A stretch of DNA of 64,000 nucleotides from Planomicrobium sp. YIM 101495 (lineage in GTDB: Bacteria; Bacillota; Bacilli; Bacillales_A; Planococcaceae), in assembly GCF_009707665.1 (NCBI RefSeq), contig NZ_WLZW01000002.1:1-64000 (forward strand), read 5' to 3'. The notes beneath the pieces were generated by a model. It was not told where the DNA came from. It made no database searches and saw only the letters and a program-made list of their open reading frames with translations. This document shows positions 17,290 through 26,011 of this stretch, piece after piece. The first letter of the stretch is position 1. Each line of letters starts with the position of its first letter. The position numbers and the translations under genes were made by a program.

Positions 17290-17877
17290 TTACTCCCCGC
17301 TTTTCCCCGCAATCCCGTAAAAGAACAGCTTCGTCAGATCTTCCGCTATCGGCAGCACCGCCTGGGCGACGCCTTCACGCTGCAGATACTCCTGGAACAT
17401 CTGCAGATAAAACAAGATGGCCTCATCCGATACCGCTGGATCAACATCCCCCTGCGTTCTTCCTTCTTCAAAAAGCTGCAGGATAAGCGGCAGTGCTTCT
17501 TTCATGTATAGTTCTTCTACATAACTTTGTCCACTCGCATAATCCTTCATAAAGTCTTGAAAAAACTTTTCGCTAATTTGATCCGCTTGAAAGCCTTTTC
17601 CAAAAGTGATTTTCTCTAATTTTTCATTGAATGGCAGATCGCTTTCCAAAAGATGCTTTTGTTCCTGCCATATTCGATCAACGTAAAATTTAAAAACAAC
17701 ACGCACGAGCTTGTCTTTGCTTTCAAAATAATTATAAATCGTCACTTGGGAGACTTTTGCTTTCCCGGCAATTTCCGAGATGGACACTTTTTGTATGCCG
17801 GACTTGATAAATAAGGCCAGTGCAGCGTCCATGATATCTTTTTTCTTTTGCTCCCTGCGTTTTTCGAAACCATCCAT
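17290..17877 (-). CDS. TetR/AcrR family transcriptional regulator
   Basis: A 195-residue repressor-type regulator. The N-terminal helix-turn-helix (about 10-56) reads KKDIMDAALALFIKSGIQKVSISEIAGKAKVSQVTIYNYFESKDKLV, a textbook TetR DNA-binding domain. The C-terminal helical ligand domain is unassigned. It is divergent from an ABC exporter operon, with palindromes in the 140-bp gap, so it most likely represses that operon and is induced by its substrate (inference). ATG 17877 follows GGGAGAGG; an in-frame GTG three codons earlier overlaps that site. Confidence 0.9.
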   Translation of the reverse strand: MDGFEKRREQKKKDIMDAALALFIKSGIQKVSISEIAGKAKVSQVTIYNYFESKDKLVRVVFKFYVDRIWQEQKHLLESDLPFNEKLEKITFGKGFQADQISEKFFQDFMKDYASGQSYVEELYMKEALPLILQLFEEGRTQGDVDPAVSDEAILFYLQMFQEYLQREGVAQAVLPIAEDLTKLFFYGIAGKSGE

Positions 17878-17983
17878 TGCATACACCTCTCCCTCAGTTT
17901 AATGAAATTTATGAAATAAAACAATGTAAGTAGTTCATAAAATATTGCGGATACTACTCATTTCCTATATTATGAACTTAAAT

Positions 17984-18003
17984 AGTTAAAATATTTCATA
18001 ACT
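17984..18003. promoter_or_regulatory. Candidate TetR operator
   Basis: The palindrome AGTTAAAATATTTCATAACT sits between the divergent regulator and the ABC exporter, 16 bases before the ATPase start. A second dyad, GTTCATAAAATAT (about 17934) facing ATATTATGAAC (about 17967), lies upstream. Assignment to the TetR protein is by position only. Confidence 0.45.
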
Positions 18004-18019
18004 AAAAGGAGGGGATAAG

Positions 18020-18934
18020 ATGAGCATTTTAAAAATAGAAAATTTAACAAAGAAGTTCGGATCATTCACTGCACTGGACGGCGTGGATATGGAAGTGAAC
18101 GAAGGGGAAGTGTACGGCTTTATCGGTCCGAACGGGGCAGGGAAATCGACGACCATCCGCATCCTGCTCGGCATGCTGAAAGCGACGCAAGGGGAAGCGG
18201 AGATTTTCGGGAAAGACGCCTGGTCCCATGCAGTGGATATCCACAAACGCGTTGCCTATGTGCCTGGGGATGTGAACCTGTGGCCGAACCTGACCGGCGG
18301 GGAAGTGATCGACCTTTTCATGAAGATGAATGGAAACGCCAACCACGAGAAGAGAGAACAGCTGATCAAGAAATTTGATTTCGATCCGACGAAGAAGAGC
18401 CGGACGTATTCGAAAGGGAACCGGCAGAAAGTTGCACTGATCGCTGCATTTGCGTCGGATGCCGATCTGTATATCCTGGACGAGCCGACGTCCGGACTTG
18501 ATCCGCTGATGGAAAAAGTGTTCCAGGAATGCGTGCTCGATGCGAAGGCAGCGGGCAAAAGCGTCTTGCTGTCAAGCCATATTTTGTCGGAAGTAGAGAA
18601 GTTATGCGACCGGGTGGGGATTATCCGCCAGGGAAAAATGGTTGAAACAGGAACATTGGAAGAGCTGAGACATTTGACGCGCACTCATTTGACGGTTCAA
18701 ACAAAGCAACCATTAACCGCTTTGAACGAGCTGAAAGGCATTCACAACTTGGAAGAGAAAGGTTCGGAATTCACGTTCCAAGTGGATACTGAAGAAATGG
18801 ATGCCGTGATCCGTTACATTAGTAGGTTCGGTATTTTGAAGCTGGAAAGTGCTCCGCCGACACTGGAAGATTTGTTCATGCGCCATTACCAAAGCGAAGA
18901 GCGTGCCGGGACCGGAGCGGAGGGGATCCGGTGA
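18020..18934 (+). CDS. ABC exporter ATP-binding protein
   Basis: A 304-residue ATPase of the multidrug/antibiotic exporter class. It has Walker [10 protein letters not shown] (about 36-44), a signature in the variant form YSKGNRQKVAL (about 133-143), Walker B LYILDEPTSGLD (about 155-166), and the switch His in LLSSHILSE. The C-terminal extension is typical of drug exporters with two-gene architecture. The next gene begins in the stop codon, so the two are coupled. Likely controlled by the divergent TetR regulator. The substrate is unknown. Confidence 0.92.
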   Translation: MSILKIENLTKKFGSFTALDGVDMEVNEGEVYGFIGPNGAGKSTTIRILLGMLKATQGEAEIFGKDAWSHAVDIHKRVAYVPGDVNLWPNLTGGEVIDLFMKMNGNANHEKREQLIKKFDFDPTKKSRTYSKGNRQKVALIAAFASDADLYILDEPTSGLDPLMEKVFQECVLDAKAAGKSVLLSSHILSEVEKLCDRVGIIRQGKMVETGTLEELRHLTRTHLTVQTKQPLTALNELKGIHNLEEKGSEFTFQVDTEEMDAVIRYISRFGILKLESAPPTLEDLFMRHYQSEERAGTGAEGIR

Positions 18935-20544
18935 TGAGAGCGGGGAATTTCAAGGGTACAGGGGCATTAGCCAGGTTCGTCTTCAGGCAGCAGCGCTTTA
19001 AAATCCTTGTTTGGCTAGCTGGGCTGATCGGGATTACGTTATTGGTCGCTGCTGCTTATCCAAGTATTTACAAAGATGAGCATTCGAAACAGGCCGCTTT
19101 TTTCACGATGGAAAATCCGGCGATGGTGGCGATGCTTGGACCGGGTTATGAGATGGAGGATTATGTGCAGTCAGTTGGTGCCATGTTCGCCAATGAAATG
19201 CTGCTGTTTACGGTGATGGCAGTGGCGGCGATGAATATTCTGCTTGTCGGACGGGCTACCCGGGGCGATGAAGAAGACGGTCGCATCGAAATGATCCGTG
19301 CGCTGTCTGTCGGACGACTCTCTCATGCGAGTGCTGTGCTGATCGTGATGGTTTCTGCGAATCTGGTGCTGGCGATTCTGACAGCTGCAGGATTGGCTGT
19401 TCTCGGAATCGAAGGAATCGGTTTGGAAGGAGCCGCATTATACGGTGCTCTTCTGGGTGCATCCGGCCTTTTATTTGCGGCTGTCACGGCCTTATTCGCC
19501 CAGCTTGCAGAAACTTCGAGAGGAACAGCCATGTTTTCTTTTCTGTTTTTGATCATCGCCTATCTTGTGCGGGCGATCGGTGATGTAAGCAGTGATTCGC
19601 TGTCCTGGATATCGCCACTCGGCTGGGTGGTGCGGACAGAAGTGTTTGCGGCGAACAATTGGTGGCCGGTGTTGCTGTTGGCTGCAGCTGCTGTTCTTTC
19701 TGGACTGGCTGCGTTTTATCTGCATGCAGCCCGTGATCTGGGGTCCGGATTCATAGCGCCAAGAAGAGGGAAAATGCATGCATCGCCCTTTTTGCAGACG
19801 CCATTCGGGCTTGCTTTTCGGCTGCAGCGGACGAATACTGTCGTCTGGACAATCATTTTGTTTGCATTGAGCAGTTCTTTTGGCGCGATTTTGGGAGATC
19901 TCGAAAGCTATTTTGCTGACAATGAATTGATGCAGGCGTTCGTTGAGGCGGATTCTGCGTATACGCTGACGGAGCAGTTTATTACCTTATTGATGGCGAT
20001 CATGTCGGTCATCAGTCTGATTCCTACCGTAATGGTCGTGTTGAAGCTGAAATCGGAAGAAACGAAGAACCTCACAGAAAACTTCTATAGCCGCGCGGTG
20101 TCGAGAAATTATGTACTGGGAAGTTATTGTCTGCTTTCAGTGCTGGTAAGTTTGACGATGCAGACAGCTGTTGCTTTCGGGCTGTGGTCAGTCGGCGGGG
20201 CAGTGATGGACGAAGGGCTATCCTTTACTACGACGTTCTCATCGGCTTATGTGTATTTGCCGGCGATGTGGGTGGTGATCGGTCTTGCCGCTGCCTTGCT
20301 CGGGGCAGCACCAAAACTGACGAGTCTCGTCTGGCTTTACATCATTTACTGCTTTGTCGTTGTTTACCTCAAGGATCTGCTCCGCTTTCCGGAGTGGATG
20401 AATCAATTGTCCGCCTTTGAACACGTTCCGCAAATCCCGGTGGATGAAATGAATTTCGTGATGTTGGCCGTGTTGACGGGAGGTGCGATTTTATTCCTGG
20501 TGGTTGGCTTCATTGGCTATAATAAGCGGGATCTGGCAGGCTGA
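18934..20544 (+). CDS. ABC exporter permease (ABC-2 type, about 12 membrane helices)
   Basis: A 536-residue membrane protein made of two similar halves of about six helices each, with the N-terminal FRQQRFKILVWLAGLIGITLLVAAAYPSIY and an internal repeat around LQRTNTVVWTIILFALSSSFGAILGDLE. This fused-permease architecture with a separate ATPase resembles tetronasin-resistance-type exporters (family resemblance from memory). The ATG overlaps the ATPase stop codon; a GTG one codon earlier is also possible. Together with the TetR gene it forms a self-contained efflux module. Confidence 0.85.
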   Translation: MRAGNFKGTGALARFVFRQQRFKILVWLAGLIGITLLVAAAYPSIYKDEHSKQAAFFTMENPAMVAMLGPGYEMEDYVQSVGAMFANEMLLFTVMAVAAMNILLVGRATRGDEEDGRIEMIRALSVGRLSHASAVLIVMVSANLVLAILTAAGLAVLGIEGIGLEGAALYGALLGASGLLFAAVTALFAQLAETSRGTAMFSFLFLIIAYLVRAIGDVSSDSLSWISPLGWVVRTEVFAANNWWPVLLLAAAAVLSGLAAFYLHAARDLGSGFIAPRRGKMHASPFLQTPFGLAFRLQRTNTVVWTIILFALSSSFGAILGDLESYFADNELMQAFVEADSAYTLTEQFITLLMAIMSVISLIPTVMVVLKLKSEETKNLTENFYSRAVSRNYVLGSYCLLSVLVSLTMQTAVAFGLWSVGGAVMDEGLSFTTTFSSAYVYLPAMWVVIGLAAALLGAAPKLTSLVWLYIIYCFVVVYLKDLLRFPEWMNQLSAFEHVPQIPVDEMNFVMLAVLTGGAILFLVVGFIGYNKRDLAG

Positions 20545-20710
20545 AGCCTGGTAAGAAAAGGCGGATTTTTGGGAAGGGTTTTCTCACTTTTTCGGACATT
20601 TCCTGCTGCAAAAAAAATATATTTTCACTGCTCTGAAACCCTATATACACAACATAAGTCTGGTGATACAATCAATTTATTCCAATTCAGACAGGAGAAA
20701 AAGATCAACG

Positions 20711-21613
20711 ATGAATAAACAGAAATTTTTCATGTCCGCTTCTGTAGCAGCGCTTGCAGCTGTCACTGTAGCAGCACCAATCCAGGCATCAAGCGTCCAC
20801 TCTTTCACGGATGTCAGTGACCGTCACGATGAAGCAGTCAGCTTCTTGTACGAAATCGGGGTCATCAATGGATTTTCCGATACACGTTTCGGAACGAACC
20901 GGAGCCTGACGAGAGGCGATGCTGCGGTGATCTTGGCGAATATGCTCGGACTTGACGTCGACACGCGCTACTCAGCAGGTTTCACGGATGTCAACGAGCG
21001 TGTAGCTGGAGCTGTCAATGCACTCGCTGAAATGGACATCGTGGCAGGCGTCACGAAGACCCAGTTCAAGCCGAACGATCCATTAAGCCGCGGCGCGATG
21101 GCCAAAATGCTCGTCCTTGCATACGGGCTGGAAGGCTATGAAGAAGAAACGCCGTTCACGGATGCAGGAGGCGTCTTCCTTCCATATATCGAAGCGTTGT
21201 ACGGCACAGGCATCACGAACGGAACTTCAGACACTTCTTACGGGACACATGCGAATATCACACGCGGTGATTTCTCGAACTTGCTTTATAATACATTCAT
21301 GTTCATCATCGATCAGGAGTATATGTACGGACTTGAAAGTGCAGAAGTCCTTTCTCCGACTTCCCTCCAATTGACATTGACTGAAGCAGTGCCGGAAGAA
21401 TACTCCGCCCTTGAAACAGCGGACTTCTTCTTTTACTCACTGATCTTCGAAGACGGCACGGAAGCTTGGCTGAGACTTGTCACTGCCAAATTGTCCGAAG
21501 ACCGGATGACGCTCACGCTCACGTTTGAAAACACAGACCTGACAGATAAAAGCGGCATCATCCGTGTGACAGACTACGAGACGATCGTCGAAGCACCGTT
21601 TGATTTTCAGTAA
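20711..21613 (+). CDS. S-layer-homology domain protein, secreted
   Basis: A 300-residue exported protein. A signal peptide (residues 1 to about 26, MNKQKFFMSASVAALAAVTVAAPIQA) is followed by three SLH domains: FTDVSDRHDEAVSFLYEIGVINGFSDTRFG..LTRGDAAVILANMLG (about 31-77), FTDVNERVAGAVNALAEMDIVAGVTKTQFKPNDPLSRGAMAKML (about 86-135), and FTDAGGVFLPYIEALYGTGITNGTSDTSYG..ITRGDFSNLLYNTF (about 145-195). SLH domains bind pyruvylated secondary cell-wall polymer. The C-terminal about 100 residues form a beta-rich domain of unknown role. ATG 20711 is selected by the signal peptide; the GGAGA site is somewhat distant. Confidence 0.9.
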   Translation: MNKQKFFMSASVAALAAVTVAAPIQASSVHSFTDVSDRHDEAVSFLYEIGVINGFSDTRFGTNRSLTRGDAAVILANMLGLDVDTRYSAGFTDVNERVAGAVNALAEMDIVAGVTKTQFKPNDPLSRGAMAKMLVLAYGLEGYEEETPFTDAGGVFLPYIEALYGTGITNGTSDTSYGTHANITRGDFSNLLYNTFMFIIDQEYMYGLESAEVLSPTSLQLTLTEAVPEEYSALETADFFFYSLIFEDGTEAWLRLVTAKLSEDRMTLTLTFENTDLTDKSGIIRVTDYETIVEAPFDFQ

Positions 21614-21623
21614 TCTTCATACA

Positions 21624-21658
21624 AAACACCCGAATCTTTGATGATCGGGTGTTTTTTT
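21624..21658 (+). terminator. Terminator of the SLH gene
   Basis: AACACCCGA../..TCGGGTGTT hairpin followed by seven T. Confidence 0.85.
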
Positions 21659-21793
21659 GTGTACAAGTAGCTTTCAAGGTCGTTGCCTATGAAGGAATCC
21701 AATGAGACTATTTACTTTTTTCAGAAAATGGTATTCCATCTCGCGACGAATCATGCTAAACTGAAGAAACTAAAAAGAAAGTGGGTGAGCACG

Positions 21794-21871
21794 ATGAAAA
21801 GACTTCCAATTCAACCGAAGCTTCATAACCAGTCAATTTCATCTTGCCCGCCGTGCGCCCTTTCTATTTGA
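21794..21871 (+). CDS. Putative leader peptide of the rsgA attenuator
   Basis: A 25-codon ORF beginning MKRLPIQPK and ending SSCPPCALSI, preceded by AAAGAAAGTGGGTGAG as a possible ribosome binding site. Its stop lies 28 bases before an intrinsic terminator that itself stands before rsgA. Codons 10-13 (21821-21832) are complementary at 11 of 12 bases to the terminator loop (21911-21922), so ribosome position could decide terminator formation. Translation is inferred, not shown. Confidence 0.45.
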   Translation: MKRLPIQPKLHNQSISSCPPCALSI

Positions 21872-21899
21872 GCGTATGTTTTTTCCATTGTGCAAAATG

Positions 21900-21941
21900 A
21901 AACCTTATGGCTGCTTATGAAGCGGGCCATAAGGTTTTTAT
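21900..21941 (+). terminator. Attenuator terminator upstream of rsgA
   Basis: AAACCTTATGGC (21900-21911) pairs with GCCATAAGGTTT (21926-21937), followed by T-rich TTATT. It lies 26 bases before the rsgA start codon and so can only act as a conditional terminator. Confidence 0.75.
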
Positions 21942-21966
21942 TATGCAAAAAAATGGAGGAATTGAA

Positions 21967-23007
21967 TTGAATCAATGGAATGAGAAACTAAGCGCACCAG
22001 CAGCGTCTTTGGCAGAGAGACAGGCAGTCGGCCGTATCGCACTGGAGCATAAGCACACGTATCGCATTTTGACGGAGGGCGGCGAACTGCTGGGGAGAGT
22101 GTCCGGCAAATTCGCATTCGAGGCATTGGCGACAAGCGATTACCCGGCCGTCGGCGATTGGGTAATCGCCGACGTGCTCGAAGCGGAAGGAAAGGCCGTG
22201 ATCCAGCGGGTGCTGCCGCGCACGTCGTCGTTTTCACGGAAAGCAGCGGGCTTCACTTCCGACGAACAGCTCATTGCGGCGAATGCCGATTATGTATTCG
22301 TCGTCTCGAGCCTCAACCGCGATTTCAATGTGAGGCGGATCGAGCGTTATTTGGTGGCGGTCGCCGACTCGGGCGCGGAACCGGTCATCGTGCTGACGAA
22401 GGCGGATGCCTGTTTGAATCCGGAACATTACATGGAACAGCTGAAAAGCCTCGGAGACTTGCCGGTCTTTGTCGTGAGCGCACTGGACGGGACGGGAATC
22501 GAAGAACTGCTCGCTTTGCTTGGGCCAGGAAAGACAGGAGTGTTCACAGGTTCATCCGGCGTCGGCAAATCCACACTCGTCAACCGGCTCATCGGAGACG
22601 CGCGCATGGACACGGGCGGCATCCGGGAGTCCGATGAGCGCGGCAAGCACACGACGACCCACCGGGAACTGATTCTTCTGCCGAATGGCGGAGCAATTAT
22701 CGATACCCCGGGCATGCGGGAGCTTCAGCTTGCGGAAACGGAAGATCTGGATGCAAGTTTCCCCGACATCGAACGGCTTTCAGAAAGCTGCCGCTTCCGG
22801 GATTGCCGCCACCAGGCAGAAGCCGGCTGCGCGGCCCGGCAGGCTGTCGCAGAAGGTGAACTGGAAGAGGGGCGTCTGCGCAATTACATGAAAATGCAGC
22901 GGGAACTCGCCCACGTGGAACAGCGTGCCAAACAGCAGGAGAAGCTGCAGGAAAAACGCATGGAGAAAAGAACCCGGAAACGGCGTAAAGGCGAAAGGTA
23001 CGACTAA
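21967..23007 (+). CDS. rsgA: Ribosome small-subunit-dependent GTPase RsgA (second type)
   Basis: A 346-residue circularly permuted GTPase that acts in late 30S maturation or subunit checking. An OB-fold N-terminus (about 30-85) is followed by G4 TKAD (144-147), G1 GSSGVGKST (195-203), G3 DTPGM (246-250), then a zinc knuckle Cys275, Cys280, His282, Cys288 and a basic helical tail. It is longer than the roughly 300-residue YloQ form and lies outside the usual cell-cycle kinase/phosphatase context, so it may be an extra copy. The start is TTG 21967 after GGAGGA; the upstream in-frame ATGs lie within the attenuator hairpin. Likely controlled by that attenuator. Confidence 0.92.
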   Translation: MNQWNEKLSAPAASLAERQAVGRIALEHKHTYRILTEGGELLGRVSGKFAFEALATSDYPAVGDWVIADVLEAEGKAVIQRVLPRTSSFSRKAAGFTSDEQLIAANADYVFVVSSLNRDFNVRRIERYLVAVADSGAEPVIVLTKADACLNPEHYMEQLKSLGDLPVFVVSALDGTGIEELLALLGPGKTGVFTGSSGVGKSTLVNRLIGDARMDTGGIRESDERGKHTTTHRELILLPNGGAIIDTPGMRELQLAETEDLDASFPDIERLSESCRFRDCRHQAEAGCAARQAVAEGELEEGRLRNYMKMQRELAHVEQRAKQQEKLQEKRMEKRTRKRRKGERYD

Positions 23008-23031
23008 TCCGGATGAAAGGGGATGTATGCA

Positions 23032-23898
23032 GTGTCAGTGAATACAGAGAAGGCGATTGCCGCAATGGGACTCGACGTCCGGACAATCGAAGGCGTGCCC
23101 GAGTCGTTCAGCTCGGAAGTGTCCCGGCTGACACTTGCAGGCGGAGAACAGGTTTATCTGAAAATCCCTTATTCGAAAGTGAAATGGGAGCGGGAGGCGG
23201 AAGCGCTCCGGGTGCTGCAGGATCAAGTGCCTGTCCCGCAGCTGCTCGATGTGTGGCAAGGAGACACGGAAGTGACGGGCGCGCTTCTGCTGTCGGCGAT
23301 CGAGGGAGAAGCGCTGAGCGGCGAAGTGACTGCGGAGACGGCGGCGGATATCGGCCGCTGCCACGCAGAACTGCACACTGTCGGGTCTGAGCGTGCCAGC
23401 AAGGCTCTGCCGGATCTGTACGACAACTGGGAGGAGTTTCGGGACAGGCAGTTCTACGGGTTCGCGGAGGATGTAAAAGGGGTGATTCCGGACGAATTGT
23501 TCGACTGGTCGCTGAAGCATTATGAAAGATTGAAACGGCAATTGCCGCCGGCGGATGGTCCGGCGTTCATCCATATGGACCTCCGTCCGGCCAATATCAT
23601 CGTCAAGGACGGCCGCGTGAACGGTCTGATCGATTTTGAGAGTTCCCGTTTCGGTTCGACGGAAATGGACTTTACGAAGCTCGACCGGGACATCTTCTCC
23701 AAACACTTCGGGACGCGTGCTGCTTTCGAGGCGGGATACCGTTCTGTTCGCCCGCTCCCGGATCTTGATGCGATTCTTCCGTTCTACCGGTTTACGGATG
23801 CGTTCAACTCCATCGGTTGGTGCAAACGACGTGGAATCCAGAAGAATCAGCGATTTTTTGATGAGAGCCTGGAAATGTTGGCGAAGATTTTTGAGTAG
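23032..23898 (+). CDS. Aminoglycoside-phosphotransferase-family kinase
   Basis: A 288-residue kinase-fold protein. The N-lobe has VYLKIPYSK (nucleotide-binding Lys) and EREAEALRVLQ. The catalytic loop is FIHMDLRPANIIV, and the metal site is GLIDFESSRFGSTEMDF. The lack of the usual HGD (here HMD) still fits the family. The substrate is unknown and need not be an antibiotic. GTG 23032 lies nine bases from AAAGGGG; ATG 23023 directly abuts the ribosome binding site and is less likely. It follows rsgA by 24 bases and may be cotranscribed. Confidence 0.82.
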   Translation: MSVNTEKAIAAMGLDVRTIEGVPESFSSEVSRLTLAGGEQVYLKIPYSKVKWEREAEALRVLQDQVPVPQLLDVWQGDTEVTGALLLSAIEGEALSGEVTAETAADIGRCHAELHTVGSERASKALPDLYDNWEEFRDRQFYGFAEDVKGVIPDELFDWSLKHYERLKRQLPPADGPAFIHMDLRPANIIVKDGRVNGLIDFESSRFGSTEMDFTKLDRDIFSKHFGTRAAFEAGYRSVRPLPDLDAILPFYRFTDAFNSIGWCKRRGIQKNQRFFDESLEMLAKIFE

Positions 23899-23915
23899 AG
23901 ATGGAGGAAATTCAT

Positions 23916-24716
23916 GTGATCTGGGATGTTGAGACGGATGAATACAAATTACCGGAGTTGACTGATAGGATGCTGGCTGCAGCGGAGACGCGGTTGGGTG
24001 TGAAATTACCAGAGAGCTACGTCGAGTTGATGCGAGTACAGAATGGCGGTGTACCGGTCGATCAGGCTTTTTCTTGCGATATAAAGCCAGACTGGGCGGA
24101 CGATCATGTACCGGTTCAGCAGATTTACGGTGTTGGAGAAGAGGGGATTTTGCAGAGTCCATATTTGATCAAGGAGTGGGGATTGCCGAAAGAAATCGTT
24201 GTGTTTTCAGGAGACGGCCATATGTGGCTCGCCATGGATTACCGCACAGTAAAAAGTGAACCGCCGATCATATTTGTCGATGCAGACAATGAGCGGATCG
24301 TGCCGGTTGCTTCTTCTTTTGCCGACTTTTTGACAGGCTTGTATACGGCCGAATTGTCAGAGGATGAGGAAGGAGACATCTATCCTGGTTTGTCCGCCGA
24401 ACAAGCGTTAGAAGCGCTTGCGGGAGAAGACGAAGCGAATTGGATTTTGTCCTTCAATTACTTTTATGAAAATGCAGCGGGACAAGAGCGCTTAATTGAG
24501 CAGAAAATGCTGGAGCTTTTAGGGACTTCATCAAAGCAACTAAAAAATCTGGCTGCCCACTATATCATGATTTATCACGAAAAGTTTTCGTTCGGTGAAC
24601 AAGTGATGCAGGAGATTTACAGCAAAATGGAGCAGGATGAGGTGCTGAAAGAAGCGGTCCCGGAATTGCGGGAGTATATACAGATCGTGCAGGACGCTTC
24701 TTACGGGGACAAGTAA
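23916..24716 (+). CDS. SMI1/KNR4 (SUKH) family protein
   Basis: A protein of about 266 residues. The N-terminal SMI1/KNR4 domain (about 10-140) shows MLAAAETRLGVKLPESYVELMRVQNGGVP and the later GDGHMWLAMDYR...PPIIFVDADNERIVPVASSFADFL, the family hallmarks. A helical C-terminal part (about 160-266) follows. SUKH proteins are often immunity proteins against secreted toxins, but many bacterial members are housekeeping; no toxin gene is adjacent. The ribosome binding site GGAGGAA points to GTG 23916; ATG 23901 inside that site is unlikely. Confidence 0.82.
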   Translation: MIWDVETDEYKLPELTDRMLAAAETRLGVKLPESYVELMRVQNGGVPVDQAFSCDIKPDWADDHVPVQQIYGVGEEGILQSPYLIKEWGLPKEIVVFSGDGHMWLAMDYRTVKSEPPIIFVDADNERIVPVASSFADFLTGLYTAELSEDEEGDIYPGLSAEQALEALAGEDEANWILSFNYFYENAAGQERLIEQKMLELLGTSSKQLKNLAAHYIMIYHEKFSFGEQVMQEIYSKMEQDEVLKEAVPELREYIQIVQDASYGDK

Positions 24717-24734
24717 GACTGCAGGGGGGCGAAC

Positions 24735-25982
24735 ATGGTGGAACTAAGAGTATTACAAAATGAAGATTTGCAAGAGGTTTCCAGATTCATTTCCCAATTA
24801 AACAATCATGAGGAAACACATATTGGATATTGCGGAGAAGACGAGAAAGAAATCGCGAAGAGTATGGAAGCTGATATCACAGATGTTAAATATGCCGAAA
24901 GTTTTGTGGGCGCGTACGAGCGGAATCAATTAATCGGCGTCTTAGGGTTTGACGCGGACTTGGAAGATGGAAGTGCTGAAATTTGGGGGCCTTTCCTCCT
25001 CGATTGGAAGCGGGATCTCGCTTTTGCGATGTGGGAGAAGACGATGGACTTACTGCCGGGAGAAATAAAGTCTTTGGAAATGTTTCCGAACCGGAGAAAT
25101 GTTCAGGTTTGCCAACTGGCGAAGGATCTTTCTTTTGAAAAATATAGTGATGAAACAATCTTGCTCTTCACACGTGACAATAGCATGGAATTGGAGAGCG
25201 CTATTTTGGAAGAACTGACACCAACCTTTGAACTTGCTATGAAACGGGTGCACGACCAAGCATTTCACGGTGCTTATTATAACGCCCAGCAAATACTGGC
25301 TCGCTTGAATGAACATAGGAAAGTGTTCATCATGACCAGAGGAGATGTTTTTTGCGGCTATATTTATGTGGAGGCAGAACCAGAGTTTGGCGAAGCAAGC
25401 ATTGAATTCTTTGCGGTCGAAGAATCTGAAAGAGGAAATGGCGTCGGCGCAACTCTACTTACGGGAGCCTTGCAGTGGCTATTTACATTCGAAAACATGG
25501 ACTCCATCACTTTATGCGTCAACTCGAAGAATCGCAGTGCCATCAATCTGTATAAAAAAGTGGGCTTCCAACATTTGTATGATCTATGTGCATACACGAA
25601 AGACATAAGACAAGGGAGTATGGATGAAAAAGAGCGTGAAGCGGTATTGAAAAAAGAAGTCTTGGAACTGGAACAGCGCTTGATGCATTACCGGAAGGCG
25701 GACTTCGAAGCGCTTTTATCAGAGACATTCGTGGAATTCGGGTCGTCAGGGGCAGTCTATGACAAAGAAATGGCCATCGAACTATTAGGGATGCAAGCGC
25801 TCGAGGAAATTCCATTCATCCTAGCTGACTTTGAGCTGGTCGAACTGGCTCCGGGGCTTGTCCAGGCGCGCTACCGGACAACACACAATGTGACAGGAAG
25901 CCAATCGCTCAGAAGCTCCTTATGGAAGATGGAAGATAGCGTCTGGCGAATGGCGTTTCATCAAGGGACGATAACAGGGTGA
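24735..25982 (+). CDS. Fusion protein: GNAT - GNAT - DUF4440/NTF2-like
   Basis: A 415-residue three-part protein. Residues about 1-135 are a divergent GNAT domain (VELRVLQNEDLQEVSRFI...GVLGFDADLEDGSAEIWGPFL). Residues about 150-290 are a second, complete GNAT with ERGNGVGATLLTGALQWLF and LCVNSKNRSAINLYKKVGFQHLYDLCAYTK. Residues about 305-414 are a DUF4440-type domain (LEQRLMHYRKADFEALLSETFVEFGSSG...SLRSSLWKMEDSVWRMAFHQGT). The last domain is a close paralogue of the broken gene at 16505-16871. Tandem GNATs usually have one active half; which one cannot be told. The stop precedes the next gene by 29 bases. Confidence 0.85.
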   Translation: MVELRVLQNEDLQEVSRFISQLNNHEETHIGYCGEDEKEIAKSMEADITDVKYAESFVGAYERNQLIGVLGFDADLEDGSAEIWGPFLLDWKRDLAFAMWEKTMDLLPGEIKSLEMFPNRRNVQVCQLAKDLSFEKYSDETILLFTRDNSMELESAILEELTPTFELAMKRVHDQAFHGAYYNAQQILARLNEHRKVFIMTRGDVFCGYIYVEAEPEFGEASIEFFAVEESERGNGVGATLLTGALQWLFTFENMDSITLCVNSKNRSAINLYKKVGFQHLYDLCAYTKDIRQGSMDEKEREAVLKKEVLELEQRLMHYRKADFEALLSETFVEFGSSGAVYDKEMAIELLGMQALEEIPFILADFELVELAPGLVQARYRTTHNVTGSQSLRSSLWKMEDSVWRMAFHQGTITG

Positions 25983-26011
25983 CGAGACCATTCAAGAAAG
26001 GGGAAATTGGC

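Noticed and set aside
23035..24162. Long (375-codon) minus-strand ORF
   Set aside because: It lies antisense to the kinase-fold gene and the SMI1 gene, both with clear domain motifs; its translation has Arg/His-rich shadow composition and no recognisable domain.
23916..24716. SMI1/KNR4 gene as immunity to a neighbouring polymorphic toxin
   Set aside because: No toxin, WXG or LXG gene is present within several kb; only the domain family suggests immunity.
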